DNA of 64,000 bases from Mycobacterium sp. MBM (GTDB lineage: Bacteria; Actinomycetota; Actinomycetes; Mycobacteriales; Mycobacteriaceae): the NCBI GenBank assembly GCA_021648845.1, contig JAKJHY010000003.1:248001-312000 (forward strand), in the 5' to 3' direction. How positions within the stretch are numbered: position 1 is the first letter of the stretch; every line of letters starts with the position of its first letter. Positions 17,571-24,129 of this stretch are shown piece after piece. The notes below the pieces were generated by a model that saw only the letters and a program-made list of their open reading frames with translations, made no database searches and had not been told where the DNA came from. Both the position numbers and the translations under genes were made by a program.

Positions 17571-17650
17571 TCTGTCCCCCTCTGTTCACCTTCATCCACC
17601 CACCGCCAAATCTGTTCATCCACCACCCCCTCCTTTAGGGGGTGGACAGA
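17571..17650. other. Repeat-rich stretch with hairpin, candidate origin or terminator
   Basis: Directly after the AAA ATPase. TCTGT occurs at 17571, 17581 and 17611 and inverted (ACAGA) at 17646; TTCATCCACC occurs twice (17591, 17617). A 9-bp perfect hairpin CCACCCCCT/AGGGGGTGG spans 17623-17645 and would also end the operon. The repeats next to a helicase gene are iteron-like, but they are short. Confidence 0.4.
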
Positions 17651-17749
17651 TGGACACCGAGACAGTGAGCGCGAGAGCGCGCGGGCTGCCGAGATCATCG
17701 ATTCGTCGGTGCACCCTGTGTTGACATCCTGTTGACCGTGCCGCACGTG

Positions 17750-18202
17750 ATGAGCAGACAGAGCAGCCGGACCCGAGCGGAGTCCGCGTTCCAACTGCAC
17801 GCCGCCGGCCGGACCTGGCAGGAGATCGCCGACACCCTCGGCTTCAAAAGCCGCCAGGCCGCACAGCAGGCAGTCAAGCGATTGCACGCACGTCACCCAC
17901 CGGCGTCCCCCGAGTCGGTGCGGCGTAGCTCGACGGAGTCGCTGCGTATCCTCCGGGCGATTCTGTTCGAGCGCGTCGCTGATGCGAAGCGGCGCGGTGA
18001 TGACCAGACGTTGATCGGGCTGCACCGGGAGCTGACCCGCAATGTCAGCGAGACGGCGAAGTTGGCAGGCGCGTACGCGCCGGAGGAGATCAATCTCAAC
18101 GTCAAGCAGTCGGCGACGCAGATCATCGCCGAGGCCGAGCGTCAGCTGCTGGCGGTCATAGACGCCGAGGTGGTCGGCGGACCGAAGGAGATCGAATCAT
18201 GA
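17750..18202 (+). CDS. HTH protein, terminase-small-subunit-like
   Basis: 150 residues from ATG 17750 (in-frame TTG 17732 and GTG 17738 are alternatives). A homeodomain-like helix-turn-helix (RTWQEIADTLGFKSRQAAQQ) near residues 20-45 is followed by two long helical stretches (RILRAILFERVADAKRRGDD, TQIIAEAERQLLAVI). This is the shape of phage small-terminase DNA-recognition subunits, and satellites typically carry only that subunit. The assignment is by architecture, not by a diagnostic motif. Confidence 0.62.
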   Translation: MSRQSSRTRAESAFQLHAAGRTWQEIADTLGFKSRQAAQQAVKRLHARHPPASPESVRRSSTESLRILRAILFERVADAKRRGDDQTLIGLHRELTRNVSETAKLAGAYAPEEINLNVKQSATQIIAEAERQLLAVIDAEVVGGPKEIES

Positions 18203-18531
18203 GCCATGTCAGCAAGGCCCATGTGGTCAAGGCTGCGATGGCGGTCGCGACGGACGTCACCGAGGGACGCCTGCAGCCGGCCGCCGTTGAAGCCGCCGCG
18301 GTGGAAGCCTGCCGTGAGCTGTTCGGTGTGGTGCACGGCCCCGGGGACCCGCTGTGGGAGGTGCATCGCGACGTGGTGCGCCAATTCCTCGCGATGGGTG
18401 GGATGCCCGCTGACGAGCTGGCGGAGTGGCTGGCGGTGCAGCGGCAGCGGGAGGGCAAGCCGGTGGTTGAGCCCGAGGTGTCGTGGATCGAACGTGCTCT
18501 GGCTGAGGGTGCCGATGAGGATGACGGATGA
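18199..18531 (+). CDS. Hypothetical helical protein
   Basis: 110 residues, predicted mainly helical, acidic at the C-terminus (EGADEDDG), no known domain. ATGA overlap with the preceding HTH gene indicates one operon. The region after it carries the palindromic promoter of the serine recombinase. Confidence 0.6.
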   Translation: MSHVSKAHVVKAAMAVATDVTEGRLQPAAVEAAAVEACRELFGVVHGPGDPLWEVHRDVVRQFLAMGGMPADELAEWLAVQRQREGKPVVEPEVSWIERALAEGADEDDG

Positions 18532-18538
18532 GCTGCCT

Positions 18539-18561
18539 TAAACGAAAGGGTCGTTTATGAT
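18539..18561 (+). promoter_or_regulatory. Palindromic leaderless promoter of the serine recombinase
   Basis: TAAACGA-AAGGG-TCGTTTA is a perfect 7-bp-arm palindrome (18539-18557) that overlaps the -10 box TATGAT (18556-18561). The ATG follows 6 bases after the box, so transcript and coding start coincide. A repressor on the palindrome would cover the -10 box. Confidence 0.6.
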
Positions 18562-18567
18562 AAGGCT

Positions 18568-19284
18568 ATGCCCGCCAACGCAACCGCGATCCGCCCTCGA
18601 CGCCGCCGTCGCCCCCAGCTCGCAGCAAACGGATTCGTGGTCGCATACCTCCGCGTCTCCACCGGCGAGCAAGCGGAGTCCGGCGCCGGCCTCGCGGCCC
18701 AGCGCACCGCCATCACCAACGAAGCCGCCCGCCGCGGTTGGACCATCGTCGACTGGTACGCCGACGAGGGAATCAGCGGCGGCAAAGGAATTGATGATCG
18801 GCCCGGCCTGGCTGCTGCTGTCGATGCCGTCGAATCGGGACAGGCGAGCACGCTGGTCGCCGCGAAGCTCGACCGGCTCAGTCGCTCAGTGCTGGACACC
18901 GCATTGCTCACCGACCGGGCGCAGCGGCTGGGCTGGAAGCTGTTCACCTGCGATGTCGCTGTCGATACGACGACGCCGGCCGGTGAAGCGCAGGCAGGCA
19001 TGATGACCGTGTTCAGCCAGTACGAGCGTCGTCTGATTGGACAGCGGACGCGAGAGGCGTTGGCGGAGAAGCGTGCTGCCGGTGTCCGGCTGGGCCGGCC
19101 GTCAGTGCTACCGATCGAGGTGGTGCAGCGGATCCTGGACATGCGCGCTGCGGGGCTGAGCTATCCGAAGATCTGCGCGGTGTTCAATGCCGAGCAGGTG
19201 CCGACGGCGCGCGGTGGGTCGCAGTGGTATCCGGCGACCGTCCGCAACGTCGAGCGCGGTCAGGACGCGGCCGGCCTGCGGTAG
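18568..19284 (+). CDS. Small serine recombinase (resolvase/invertase family)
   Basis: 238 residues. The resolvase catalytic domain has the nucleophile S31 in VAYLRVSTGEQ, then GISGGKGIDDRPGL, KLDRLSRSV and the long E helix; the C-terminal part has a short HTH region (PIEVVQRILDMRAAGLSY... KICAVFNAEQVPT). Large serine integrases are about 500 residues, so this is a resolvase/invertase-size enzyme; it could resolve dimers or move a DNA segment. It stands immediately upstream of the permuted tRNA-like gene on the opposite strand. Confidence 0.85.
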   Translation: MPANATAIRPRRRRRPQLAANGFVVAYLRVSTGEQAESGAGLAAQRTAITNEAARRGWTIVDWYADEGISGGKGIDDRPGLAAAVDAVESGQASTLVAAKLDRLSRSVLDTALLTDRAQRLGWKLFTCDVAVDTTTPAGEAQAGMMTVFSQYERRLIGQRTREALAEKRAAGVRLGRPSVLPIEVVQRILDMRAAGLSYPKICAVFNAEQVPTARGGSQWYPATVRNVERGQDAAGLR

Positions 19285-19379
19285 AGGCAGGCGCATTCCC
19301 CCGGGGGTTTCCGGTCGAGGGGGGTGCCGAAAACAAGGGGCGGGGTCGGCCCTCGAATTTTCACCAATTTTTCGTGATT

Positions 19380-19577
19380 TCAGGGGCTGGGTCGGTTGGG
19401 CCGGCTGACTTTCACGTGCGCGGGCAGTGGGGCGTCGGCGTCGGAATCGTCGTAGGCGGCGGCTTCGGAGATCCGGGCTTCCTCGTCCATGCGGGCGCGG
19501 AGTTTGGCGTTGTCCCTGGCGCGGGCACTGTGCGGTGCGTCGTTGTCCTTGGGTGGTTGCTTGGCCATGTCCGCCAT
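19380..19577 (-). CDS. Short protein resembling the N-terminus of an RHH antitoxin
   Basis: 65 residues ending in DAPLPAHVKVSRPNRPSP. In mycobacteria this phrase (PLPAHxKVxRPNR) usually leads into a ribbon-helix-helix DNA-binding domain, which is missing here because a stop comes directly after it. I take it as a truncated remnant or a very small unknown gene; no partner toxin is adjacent. Confidence 0.4.
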   Translation of the reverse strand: MADMAKQPPKDNDAPHSARARDNAKLRARMDEEARISEAAAYDDSDADAPLPAHVKVSRPNRPSP

Positions 19578-19625
19578 GATGTCGCGGATGCGGCGCTACG
19601 GTGTCCTGATTTTCGTCAGGGAATG

Positions 19626-19657
19626 ACGAAGGGCACCCACTGTGGGGTGCCCTTCGT
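19626..19657 (-). terminator. 13-bp hairpin after the permuted tRNA-like gene
   Basis: Perfect stem ACGAAGGGCACCC / GGGTGCCCTTCGT with a 6-nt loop. On the minus strand it begins 4 bases after the end of the 5' half, as expected for a tRNA transcript terminator; the same hairpin also has TTT on the plus side. Confidence 0.65.
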
Positions 19658-19661
19658 TTCG

Positions 19662-19739
19662 ATCAGTCGGCTGCTCTACCGCTGAGCTACGGCCCCATGT
19701 GGTGGAGCCGACGGGGTTCGAACCCGTGACCTGCCGATT
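19662..19739 (-). tRNA. Circularly permuted tRNA-Ile(GAT)-like gene
   Basis: Read on the minus strand, a canonical tRNA 3' half comes first (19739-19703: A37, A38, anticodon 3' strand TCGGC, variable loop AGGTC, T-arm ACGGG-TTCGAAC-CCCGT, acceptor CGGCTCC, discriminator A), then encoded CCA (19702-19700), three bases CAT (19699-19697), and a canonical 5' half (19696-19662: acceptor GGGGCCG, TA, D-arm GCTC-AGCGGTA-GAGC, A26, anticodon 5' strand GCCGA, then C T G A T). Acceptor halves pair 7/7 with one G-T, anticodon stem 5/5, and the joined loop is CTGATAA, a normal Ile(GAU) loop. The U12-A23, C29-G41 and A73 features agree with Ile identity. Function is unproven; it could be a remnant of two tandem tRNAs. 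Confidence 0.62.
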
Positions 19740-19746
19740 GCGTTCG

Positions 19747-19752
19747 AATGTA
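19747..19752 (-). promoter_or_regulatory. -10 box (TACATT) of the permuted tRNA-like gene
   Basis: TACATT fits the mycobacterial TANNNT -10 consensus. Seven bases separate it from A37, so transcription would begin at about the first base of the 3' half (19740-19739). No convincing -35 hexamer is present, which is not unusual in mycobacteria. Confidence 0.45.
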
Positions 19753-19854
19753 CAGGTGGTTTCAGTATTGCCTGGTCAGGGGCTTCTTTGGTTGCTGCGG
19801 GGCTACGGTGCACCCCCGTGTTTCACGATGTGCGGCATGGAGAGTTCAGTTCTG

Positions 19855-20070
19855 ATGGATCCGGGATCGAAGTCGCCGCCGCAGTGGCAGTCGCGGTTGG
19901 CGGCGCTGCTTGGTCATGGGCGAAAGCCTGATGACCCTGATGTGATCGAGTGCCGGGAGGCTCTGGCGTACTGGCGGTGTCGGCGGGTGATCGATGCTGA
20001 GGTCGACCAGATCGGACCGGCGGGCGTCGAGCGATTGATCGAGGCGTTGCGGCGGGCGGTGGCGCGGTGA
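19855..20070 (+). CDS. Small helical protein of the late region
   Basis: 71 residues from the ATG preceded by GGAGAG ten bases upstream; in-frame ATGs at 19828 and 19837 are possible. The helical sequence (QSRLAALLGHGRKPDDPDVI, then ECREALAYWR) resembles short proteins found next to virion genes in mycobacterial satellites. The long open frame further upstream only reads through the tRNA-like sequence and is not protein. It overlaps the next start (GTGATG). Confidence 0.58.
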   Translation: MDPGSKSPPQWQSRLAALLGHGRKPDDPDVIECREALAYWRCRRVIDAEVDQIGPAGVERLIEALRRAVAR

Positions 20071-20810
20071 TGCAGATTGCGCCTCTGTCGCTGTTGACGT
20101 CGAAGGCTCAGACCTCCGATGAGCGTGACCGGGAGTTGCCGGAGCGGCCGCCGATCGAGCTGCCGATGCCGGTGGTGGATGGTTTCGACCAGGAGGGTGC
20201 TCGGGCGCAGCGGCGGCGTTCGACCGCGGTATGGCTTGGTCCCGACTTCGATTTGGGCGCTGAGGTCGAGGCCGTGTGCCGGCCGCTGGCGGTCGAGGTG
20301 TCGGCAATCCTGGGGCTTCTGGTGCTCCGGGACCAAACGACCGGCAGGGTGGCGTTTCACGACGAGATCGATGAGCTTGCGGACCAGGTGCATGAAGTGC
20401 GCCGCAAGGTGCTGGAGATGTTGGCTGTCAGCCCAGTGCGGGCGCGTACGGAGCTGACCGCGGCGGCGGTGGTGCGGCGGCCCGAGTTCTCTCATGGCGA
20501 TGTGCTGGCGGGGACGTGGGTGGACTTGCTGGCCGCGTATACCGGTGTGCTGTCCGGGGATCTGTCGGGGCTGCTCGAGCGTTCGGCTGTCGGCCGGCGT
20601 CCGGGTGCGCTGGTGGCCGGCGCGTCGGTTGAGCTGTTTCTGGTGCTGCGGTCCGTTGATCACGCTGCGCGTCGCTTGGAGGGCCGTTTTCGGTCGGTGC
20701 GCGAGAAGGCGCAGTGCATTCTCGATGAGCCGCGTTATGCCGCTGAGGTGGCTGCGCGGCGGGAGGCTCAGCGGCAGGCCCGCGAGTTGCAGCAGTTGGG
20801 GTTGCGGTGA
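20070..20810 (+). CDS. Hypothetical protein of the late region
   Basis: 246 residues, helix-rich (DEIDELADQVHEVRRKVLEM, RRLEGRFRSVREKAQCIL), with a Pro/Glu-rich N-terminus. No recognised domain. It may be a scaffold or connector-type protein judging by its place before virion-type genes, but nothing in the sequence proves it. GTG 20067 is an alternative start. Confidence 0.6.
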   Translation: MQIAPLSLLTSKAQTSDERDRELPERPPIELPMPVVDGFDQEGARAQRRRSTAVWLGPDFDLGAEVEAVCRPLAVEVSAILGLLVLRDQTTGRVAFHDEIDELADQVHEVRRKVLEMLAVSPVRARTELTAAAVVRRPEFSHGDVLAGTWVDLLAAYTGVLSGDLSGLLERSAVGRRPGALVAGASVELFLVLRSVDHAARRLEGRFRSVREKAQCILDEPRYAAEVAARREAQRQARELQQLGLR

Positions 20811-20851
20811 TGGCGCAGGCGCTTTCCTGCTGTGCAGTGCCCGCGGGATAT

Positions 20852-20881
20852 TTGACGAATGATGTTGTTGCTGTTGATGAT
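20852..20881 (+). promoter_or_regulatory. Possible late-gene promoter
   Basis: TTGACG at 20852 and GATGAT at 20876 with an 18-bp spacer, in the only sizeable gap of the late region, just upstream of the 20899 gene. Weak -10 match. Confidence 0.35.
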
Positions 20882-20898
20882 CGAGAAAGAGGGAGTTC

Positions 20899-21684
20899 AT
20901 GACTTCTGTGCTGAGTCCGGTCCGTTTTGATGCGCCGCTGGTGAATCCGGCACCGGGTGGGTTGTTCTACGCCACGCAGTGGCAGGACACGGAAGCGCCG
21001 CCACGATGGTTGCCTGCCGGGGTGGAGGTGCGGCCCTTCAACTACGGGTTGGATGTCGCCGGTTTCGGCGTGTGGGCGGCAGATTGGGATGCGGTCCATT
21101 CGGAGCTGGACCCTGAGGATGACGCGAAGCGGCCGGGGGAGCGTCCGCAGGCTCTGCCAGTGTTTGCGGCTATCACGACGTGGGCGGCCGACGAGAGCGA
21201 TGCGACGGCGGCCTCGCAAGCCGAGGTGCGGTTGCGGGTGCAGCAGATTTGCCGGCTGAAAGAGCCGCTGGCGGTGGAGGTCGAGTTCGCGGCTCGCATG
21301 CTCGACGATGCCGGCACACCCGACACCGCGGAGGACATCGTGGGTGCGGTCGCGCATTTGGAGAGCCTGTTCGCCGACGCGAACACGACGGGGTTCGTGC
21401 ACGCCTCACCGATGTGGGCGGCATCGGTGGCGCAGGCGAACCTGCTCGTCCGGACAGGTGCGGGATTCACCACGCCGCTGGGGCATCGGTGGGTGTTCGG
21501 CGGCGGCTACAAGGCGCCGCTCGGGGACACGTTGGTGGCGACGTCTCAGCCGTTCGGGTGGCGCGGCCCGGTATCGGCGTGGGAGGGCTTCCCACCGGAG
21601 CAGATGAACCGGTTCCGGGCGATCGCCGAGCGGTCGCTGGTCGTCGGGTACGAAGCGACGGTAGGCGCAGTGACCGTGTCGTGA
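20899..21684 (+). CDS. Phage virion-type protein, function uncertain
   Basis: 261 residues. The N-terminal phrase VNPAPGGLFYATQW, then PRWLPAGVEVRPFNYG and a C-terminal segment with TPLGHRWVFGGGYKAPLGD and ERSLVVGYEATVG, resembles structural proteins of actinobacterial phages that accompany capsid genes. It is shorter than HK97-type capsids (300-480 residues). The ATG follows AGAGGGAG. It is ended by a strong hairpin. Role in capsid formation is inferred from context with the prohead protease gene 1 kb downstream. Confidence 0.6.
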   Translation: MTSVLSPVRFDAPLVNPAPGGLFYATQWQDTEAPPRWLPAGVEVRPFNYGLDVAGFGVWAADWDAVHSELDPEDDAKRPGERPQALPVFAAITTWAADESDATAASQAEVRLRVQQICRLKEPLAVEVEFAARMLDDAGTPDTAEDIVGAVAHLESLFADANTTGFVHASPMWAASVAQANLLVRTGAGFTTPLGHRWVFGGGYKAPLGDTLVATSQPFGWRGPVSAWEGFPPEQMNRFRAIAERSLVVGYEATVGAVTVS

Positions 21685-21706
21685 TGCGTTTCGGTGATCA
21701 GGTGAA

Positions 21707-21748
21707 TGTCGGGGCGGTGGCATGGCTGCGGGCCTCACCGCCCCGACA
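21707..21748 (+). terminator. 13-bp hairpin terminator
   Basis: Perfect stem TGTCGGGGCGGTG / its complement with a 16-nt loop, 23 bp after the preceding stop. Confidence 0.65.
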
Positions 21749-21791
21749 CTCGCTCACTGAAAAGCTCACCGACCGGAAGGATTACATAACG

Positions 21792-21818
21792 ATGAAAGCA
21801 GAGCGGGGATTCAGATGA
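21792..21818 (+). CDS. Possible 8-residue leader peptide
   Basis: ATG AAA GCA GAG ... AGA TGA encodes MKAERGFR, with GGAAGG about 10 bases upstream, and its stop overlaps the tandem ATGATG start of the following gene. It may couple translation of the metallopeptidase; equally it may be chance. Confidence 0.3.
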   Translation: MKAERGFR

Positions 21819-22579
21819 TGCAGCTTGATGACGTTCCAGAGGCGGACCGGTTGGCGTTCATCACCTCGGCGATCGCGGCGGCGAAGCCTGGGCGCTGGAG
21901 TTCAGCAGTGACACCGTTGCGGCCGATGACCGCGTCCGCGTCACCGAGTGCAACCTCGGTACCCCAGCCCGTGGTTGCCGTAGCGCCCAAGCCGGCGGCC
22001 AAGTCCCCACTGCCCGCACCGCCGCCTGCGCCCGTACCGGTCCCCGCCGGACGCGACACTGACGGTCTGACCGACGAGGAGCGCGAGCTGCTCGAAACAG
22101 CGGTCCACGAGGCCGGTCACGCGGTGGCCGCGGTGGCGCTGGGCGGGCGCATTAGCCATGGCTATGTGCTGCCGCTGAGTCGCCGCACTAGCGAGATCAC
22201 CGGCCAGGTCGTCATGGACTCGATGCCGGTAGGTGACGCGACGGCAGAGATCGCCTACGCGGGCCCGTTGGCACAGGCACGTTTCCGCGCCGGCGGCCAT
22301 CCGCCCCGGCAGATGATGTCCGCGGTCCTGGCCTCAGCTGGGCGACTGGACAGGCGGATGTGCGACAGCGCCGGCCGCGATGGCAGCAGCGTCACCGGCT
22401 TGATCGATCGGTGCTGGCCGGCGGTCATCACGGTGGCGAAGGCGCTGGTGCGCACCGGTGAGATCCGGCACGAGGACGTGACTGCGGCGCTCGGCCTGTC
22501 CGATGACCCCGCGCGCCACCTGTTCGAGCTCGCCAACCTGCGCGCCGGGATGCGTGGGGTACTGAGCGATCAGGTTTGA
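21815..22579 (+). CDS. Stand-alone M41-like zinc metallopeptidase
   Basis: 254 residues. A Pro/Ala-rich linker (about 43-79) leads to a domain with the zinc motif HEAGH (H98, E99, H102) in ETAVHEAGHAVAAVALGG, followed by a beta segment and AEIAYAGPLAQARF, which corresponds to the AGxxAE region of FtsH-type peptidases. The AAA+ part of FtsH is absent. In place it lies between a virion-type gene and the prohead protease, so it may act in particle assembly or against a host factor. Start codons ATG ATG are adjacent; either could be used. Confidence 0.7.
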   Translation: MMQLDDVPEADRLAFITSAIAAAKPGRWSSAVTPLRPMTASASPSATSVPQPVVAVAPKPAAKSPLPAPPPAPVPVPAGRDTDGLTDEERELLETAVHEAGHAVAAVALGGRISHGYVLPLSRRTSEITGQVVMDSMPVGDATAEIAYAGPLAQARFRAGGHPPRQMMSAVLASAGRLDRRMCDSAGRDGSSVTGLIDRCWPAVITVAKALVRTGEIRHEDVTAALGLSDDPARHLFELANLRAGMRGVLSDQV

Positions 22580-22670
22580 GTCCCGGTGGCGCGTGCGACG
22601 GTGTACAACGTGGCGAAGCGCGCGTCGGGTAAGTGATTGGTGACGCGCTGGCGTTGGTAGCGTGCCCGCT

Positions 22671-23087
22671 ATGACGTGGCGGTTCTTTGGGTATGCCTGC
22701 GTGTTCGGCCAGCCGGACCGAGAGGGTGATGTGTTCGCGCATCATTGCTTTCACGATTTCCTTGACAAGCCTGGATATCTGGATATCCCAATGCTGGCGG
22801 AGCATCTGCCGGAGCAAGTTGTCGGCAGATGGTTGCGGATGGTGGAGACGGGCCACGGCTTGTTGGTGTGGGGTGAGTTCGCTGGTGATCGTGAGAGGCT
22901 TGAGATTCCTAACGCTCACCCGATCGGGTTATCGATCGGGCCCACGGATTGGGTCATGCGGGAGAGCTACAACGTGTTAGGCGGAAGAGTCATTCAGTCA
23001 TTGGGGATTCGTGAAATTTCGTTGGTTAACGAGCCGCTGCAGCCTGGCGCGCGAATTATCGGTGAGTGGACGGAGTTGGGGGATTGA
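22671..23087 (+). CDS. HK97-type prohead protease
   Basis: 138 residues, short for the S78 family but with all landmarks: GYACVFGQPDREGDVF, catalytic H45 in PMLAEHLP, S88 in PIGLSIGPTDW and E115 in REISLVNEPLQPGA. The enzyme cleaves scaffold and capsid during head maturation. phiRv1/phiRv2 also keep this gene. No HK97 capsid gene of normal length is seen here, so it might process a helper phage head. GTG 22662 is an alternative start. Confidence 0.82.
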   Translation: MTWRFFGYACVFGQPDREGDVFAHHCFHDFLDKPGYLDIPMLAEHLPEQVVGRWLRMVETGHGLLVWGEFAGDRERLEIPNAHPIGLSIGPTDWVMRESYNVLGGRVIQSLGIREISLVNEPLQPGARIIGEWTELGD

Positions 23088-23746
23088 GGTCTGCGTCTGA
23101 CCGAGTGGTACGGGTTGGGGGCGGGGCCGCGGTCGGGTTCGGAGTTTTGGTGGCCGTCGTTGGGCTCCTCGACTCCAGGGGCCTCGCGGATCCGGTGACG
23201 AGCTGGGCGGCGTTCGGCGCGATCGCGACGGTTGCGACTGCGGTGGTGGCGATTTGGACGTTGATCGCTTTGAAGCAGGACAGCGCGGATCGGACTCGGC
23301 CGGTGATCGTTGCCGAGTTGCGGCATGCGGTGTTGTCGCGGTACTCGGAGTTTTTGGTGCGCAATGTCGGTCAGTCGGTGGCGCGGAATGTGCGGGTGGA
23401 GTTCGATCCGCCCTTGCCGGGCCCTGATTCGGCTGTCCCGGGTGTGTTGACGCCGTTTCTGCAGCGGCGGTATAGCCGTGTCATTCCGACGTTCGCGCCG
23501 GGCATGGTGATGGATAACTACTACCAGGACGCGGAGGATCCGAGTGAGCCGTTGCCTGAGGATTTCGCGGTCAGGATTTCGTACTCGGATGGTCATGGCC
23601 GTGAGTTCGTAGATACCTATGAGCTGACGTTGGGCACGCTGAATGATCAGACGGCGGGTTATCCGTCAAACGACGACGAGCGTGGGATGCAGCGCCGGGT
23701 AGCGAAGGCGTTGGAGGCGATCGCGAGGGGCGTCGGCCGGCACTGA
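23084..23746 (+). CDS. Two-helix membrane protein, unknown, element cargo
   Basis: 220 residues from TTG 23084, which overlaps the prohead protease stop and has GGAG 8 bases upstream (GTG 23066 is an alternative). Two N-terminal membrane segments (about residues 11-29 and 41-61) are followed by a cytosolic beta-rich domain with FLVRNVGQSVARNVRVEFDP, a phrase common in small membrane-anchored proteins of accessory regions. Function unknown; the place at the end of the late genes suits a cargo gene. Confidence 0.62.
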   Translation: MRSASDRVVRVGGGAAVGFGVLVAVVGLLDSRGLADPVTSWAAFGAIATVATAVVAIWTLIALKQDSADRTRPVIVAELRHAVLSRYSEFLVRNVGQSVARNVRVEFDPPLPGPDSAVPGVLTPFLQRRYSRVIPTFAPGMVMDNYYQDAEDPSEPLPEDFAVRISYSDGHGREFVDTYELTLGTLNDQTAGYPSNDDERGMQRRVAKALEAIARGVGRH

Positions 23747-23755
23747 GGCTGGGTG

Positions 23756-24004
23756 TCAGCCCCCGTACATGCGGCGCTGGTGGTCGGCGAGGGTGTTGTC
23801 GCGGTCTGCTTTTGCAGCGGCGCGGGTGAGCGTGGTGACGGCTATTTCGAGTTCGCCGACGATGTTGATGAGGCCGGTGAGCAGTTCGCCCTGAGTTGTG
23901 TCGGCGTCCCATCGCGCGTCAGGGTCTTGCTGCATTCGTTGGATGCGGTCGATGAGGTCGTGCGTCCGGCGGGCTTCTCGGGAGATGTTCGGGTGGATTT
24001 CCAT
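23756..24004 (-). CDS. Small helical protein, unknown
   Basis: 82 residues, almost entirely helical (THDLIDRIQRMQQDPDARWD, LTGLINIVGELEIAVTTLTR). The ATG is preceded by GAAAGG at 7 bases. It is separated from the upstream antitoxin-like gene by a hairpin terminator and converges on the membrane-protein gene. Unknown function. Confidence 0.6.
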   Translation of the reverse strand: MEIHPNISREARRTHDLIDRIQRMQQDPDARWDADTTQGELLTGLINIVGELEIAVTTLTRAAAKADRDNTLADHQRRMYGG

Positions 24005-24093
24005 GTGTTGACCTTTCAAAGTTTTGTTGTCACTTTCGACGATGGCAGTGGTTTCGGGAACTTGGAAGGGGGGCGCGCCGGAGAGCGCGGAAG

Positions 24094-24124
24094 CAGCCCG
24101 CCATCGGTCCAAGATGGCGGGCTG
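24094..24124 (-). terminator. 11-bp hairpin terminator
   Basis: Perfect stem CAGCCCGCCAT/ATGGCGGGCTG with a 9-nt loop, five bases after the stop of the RHH gene on the minus strand. Confidence 0.65.
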
Positions 24125-24129
24125 TCTTG

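Noticed and set aside
19626..19740. Permuted tRNA as the element's own attP core
   Set aside because: The element's att core is clearly tRNA-Tyr at both ends with arm sites; the Ile-like halves are 5.5 kb from the nearest end and in permuted order.
19642..19827. Protein-coding extension reading VEPTGFEPVTCRL upstream of the 19855 gene
   Set aside because: That phrase is the well-known false translation of tRNA T-arm sequence; the region is the permuted tRNA on the other strand.
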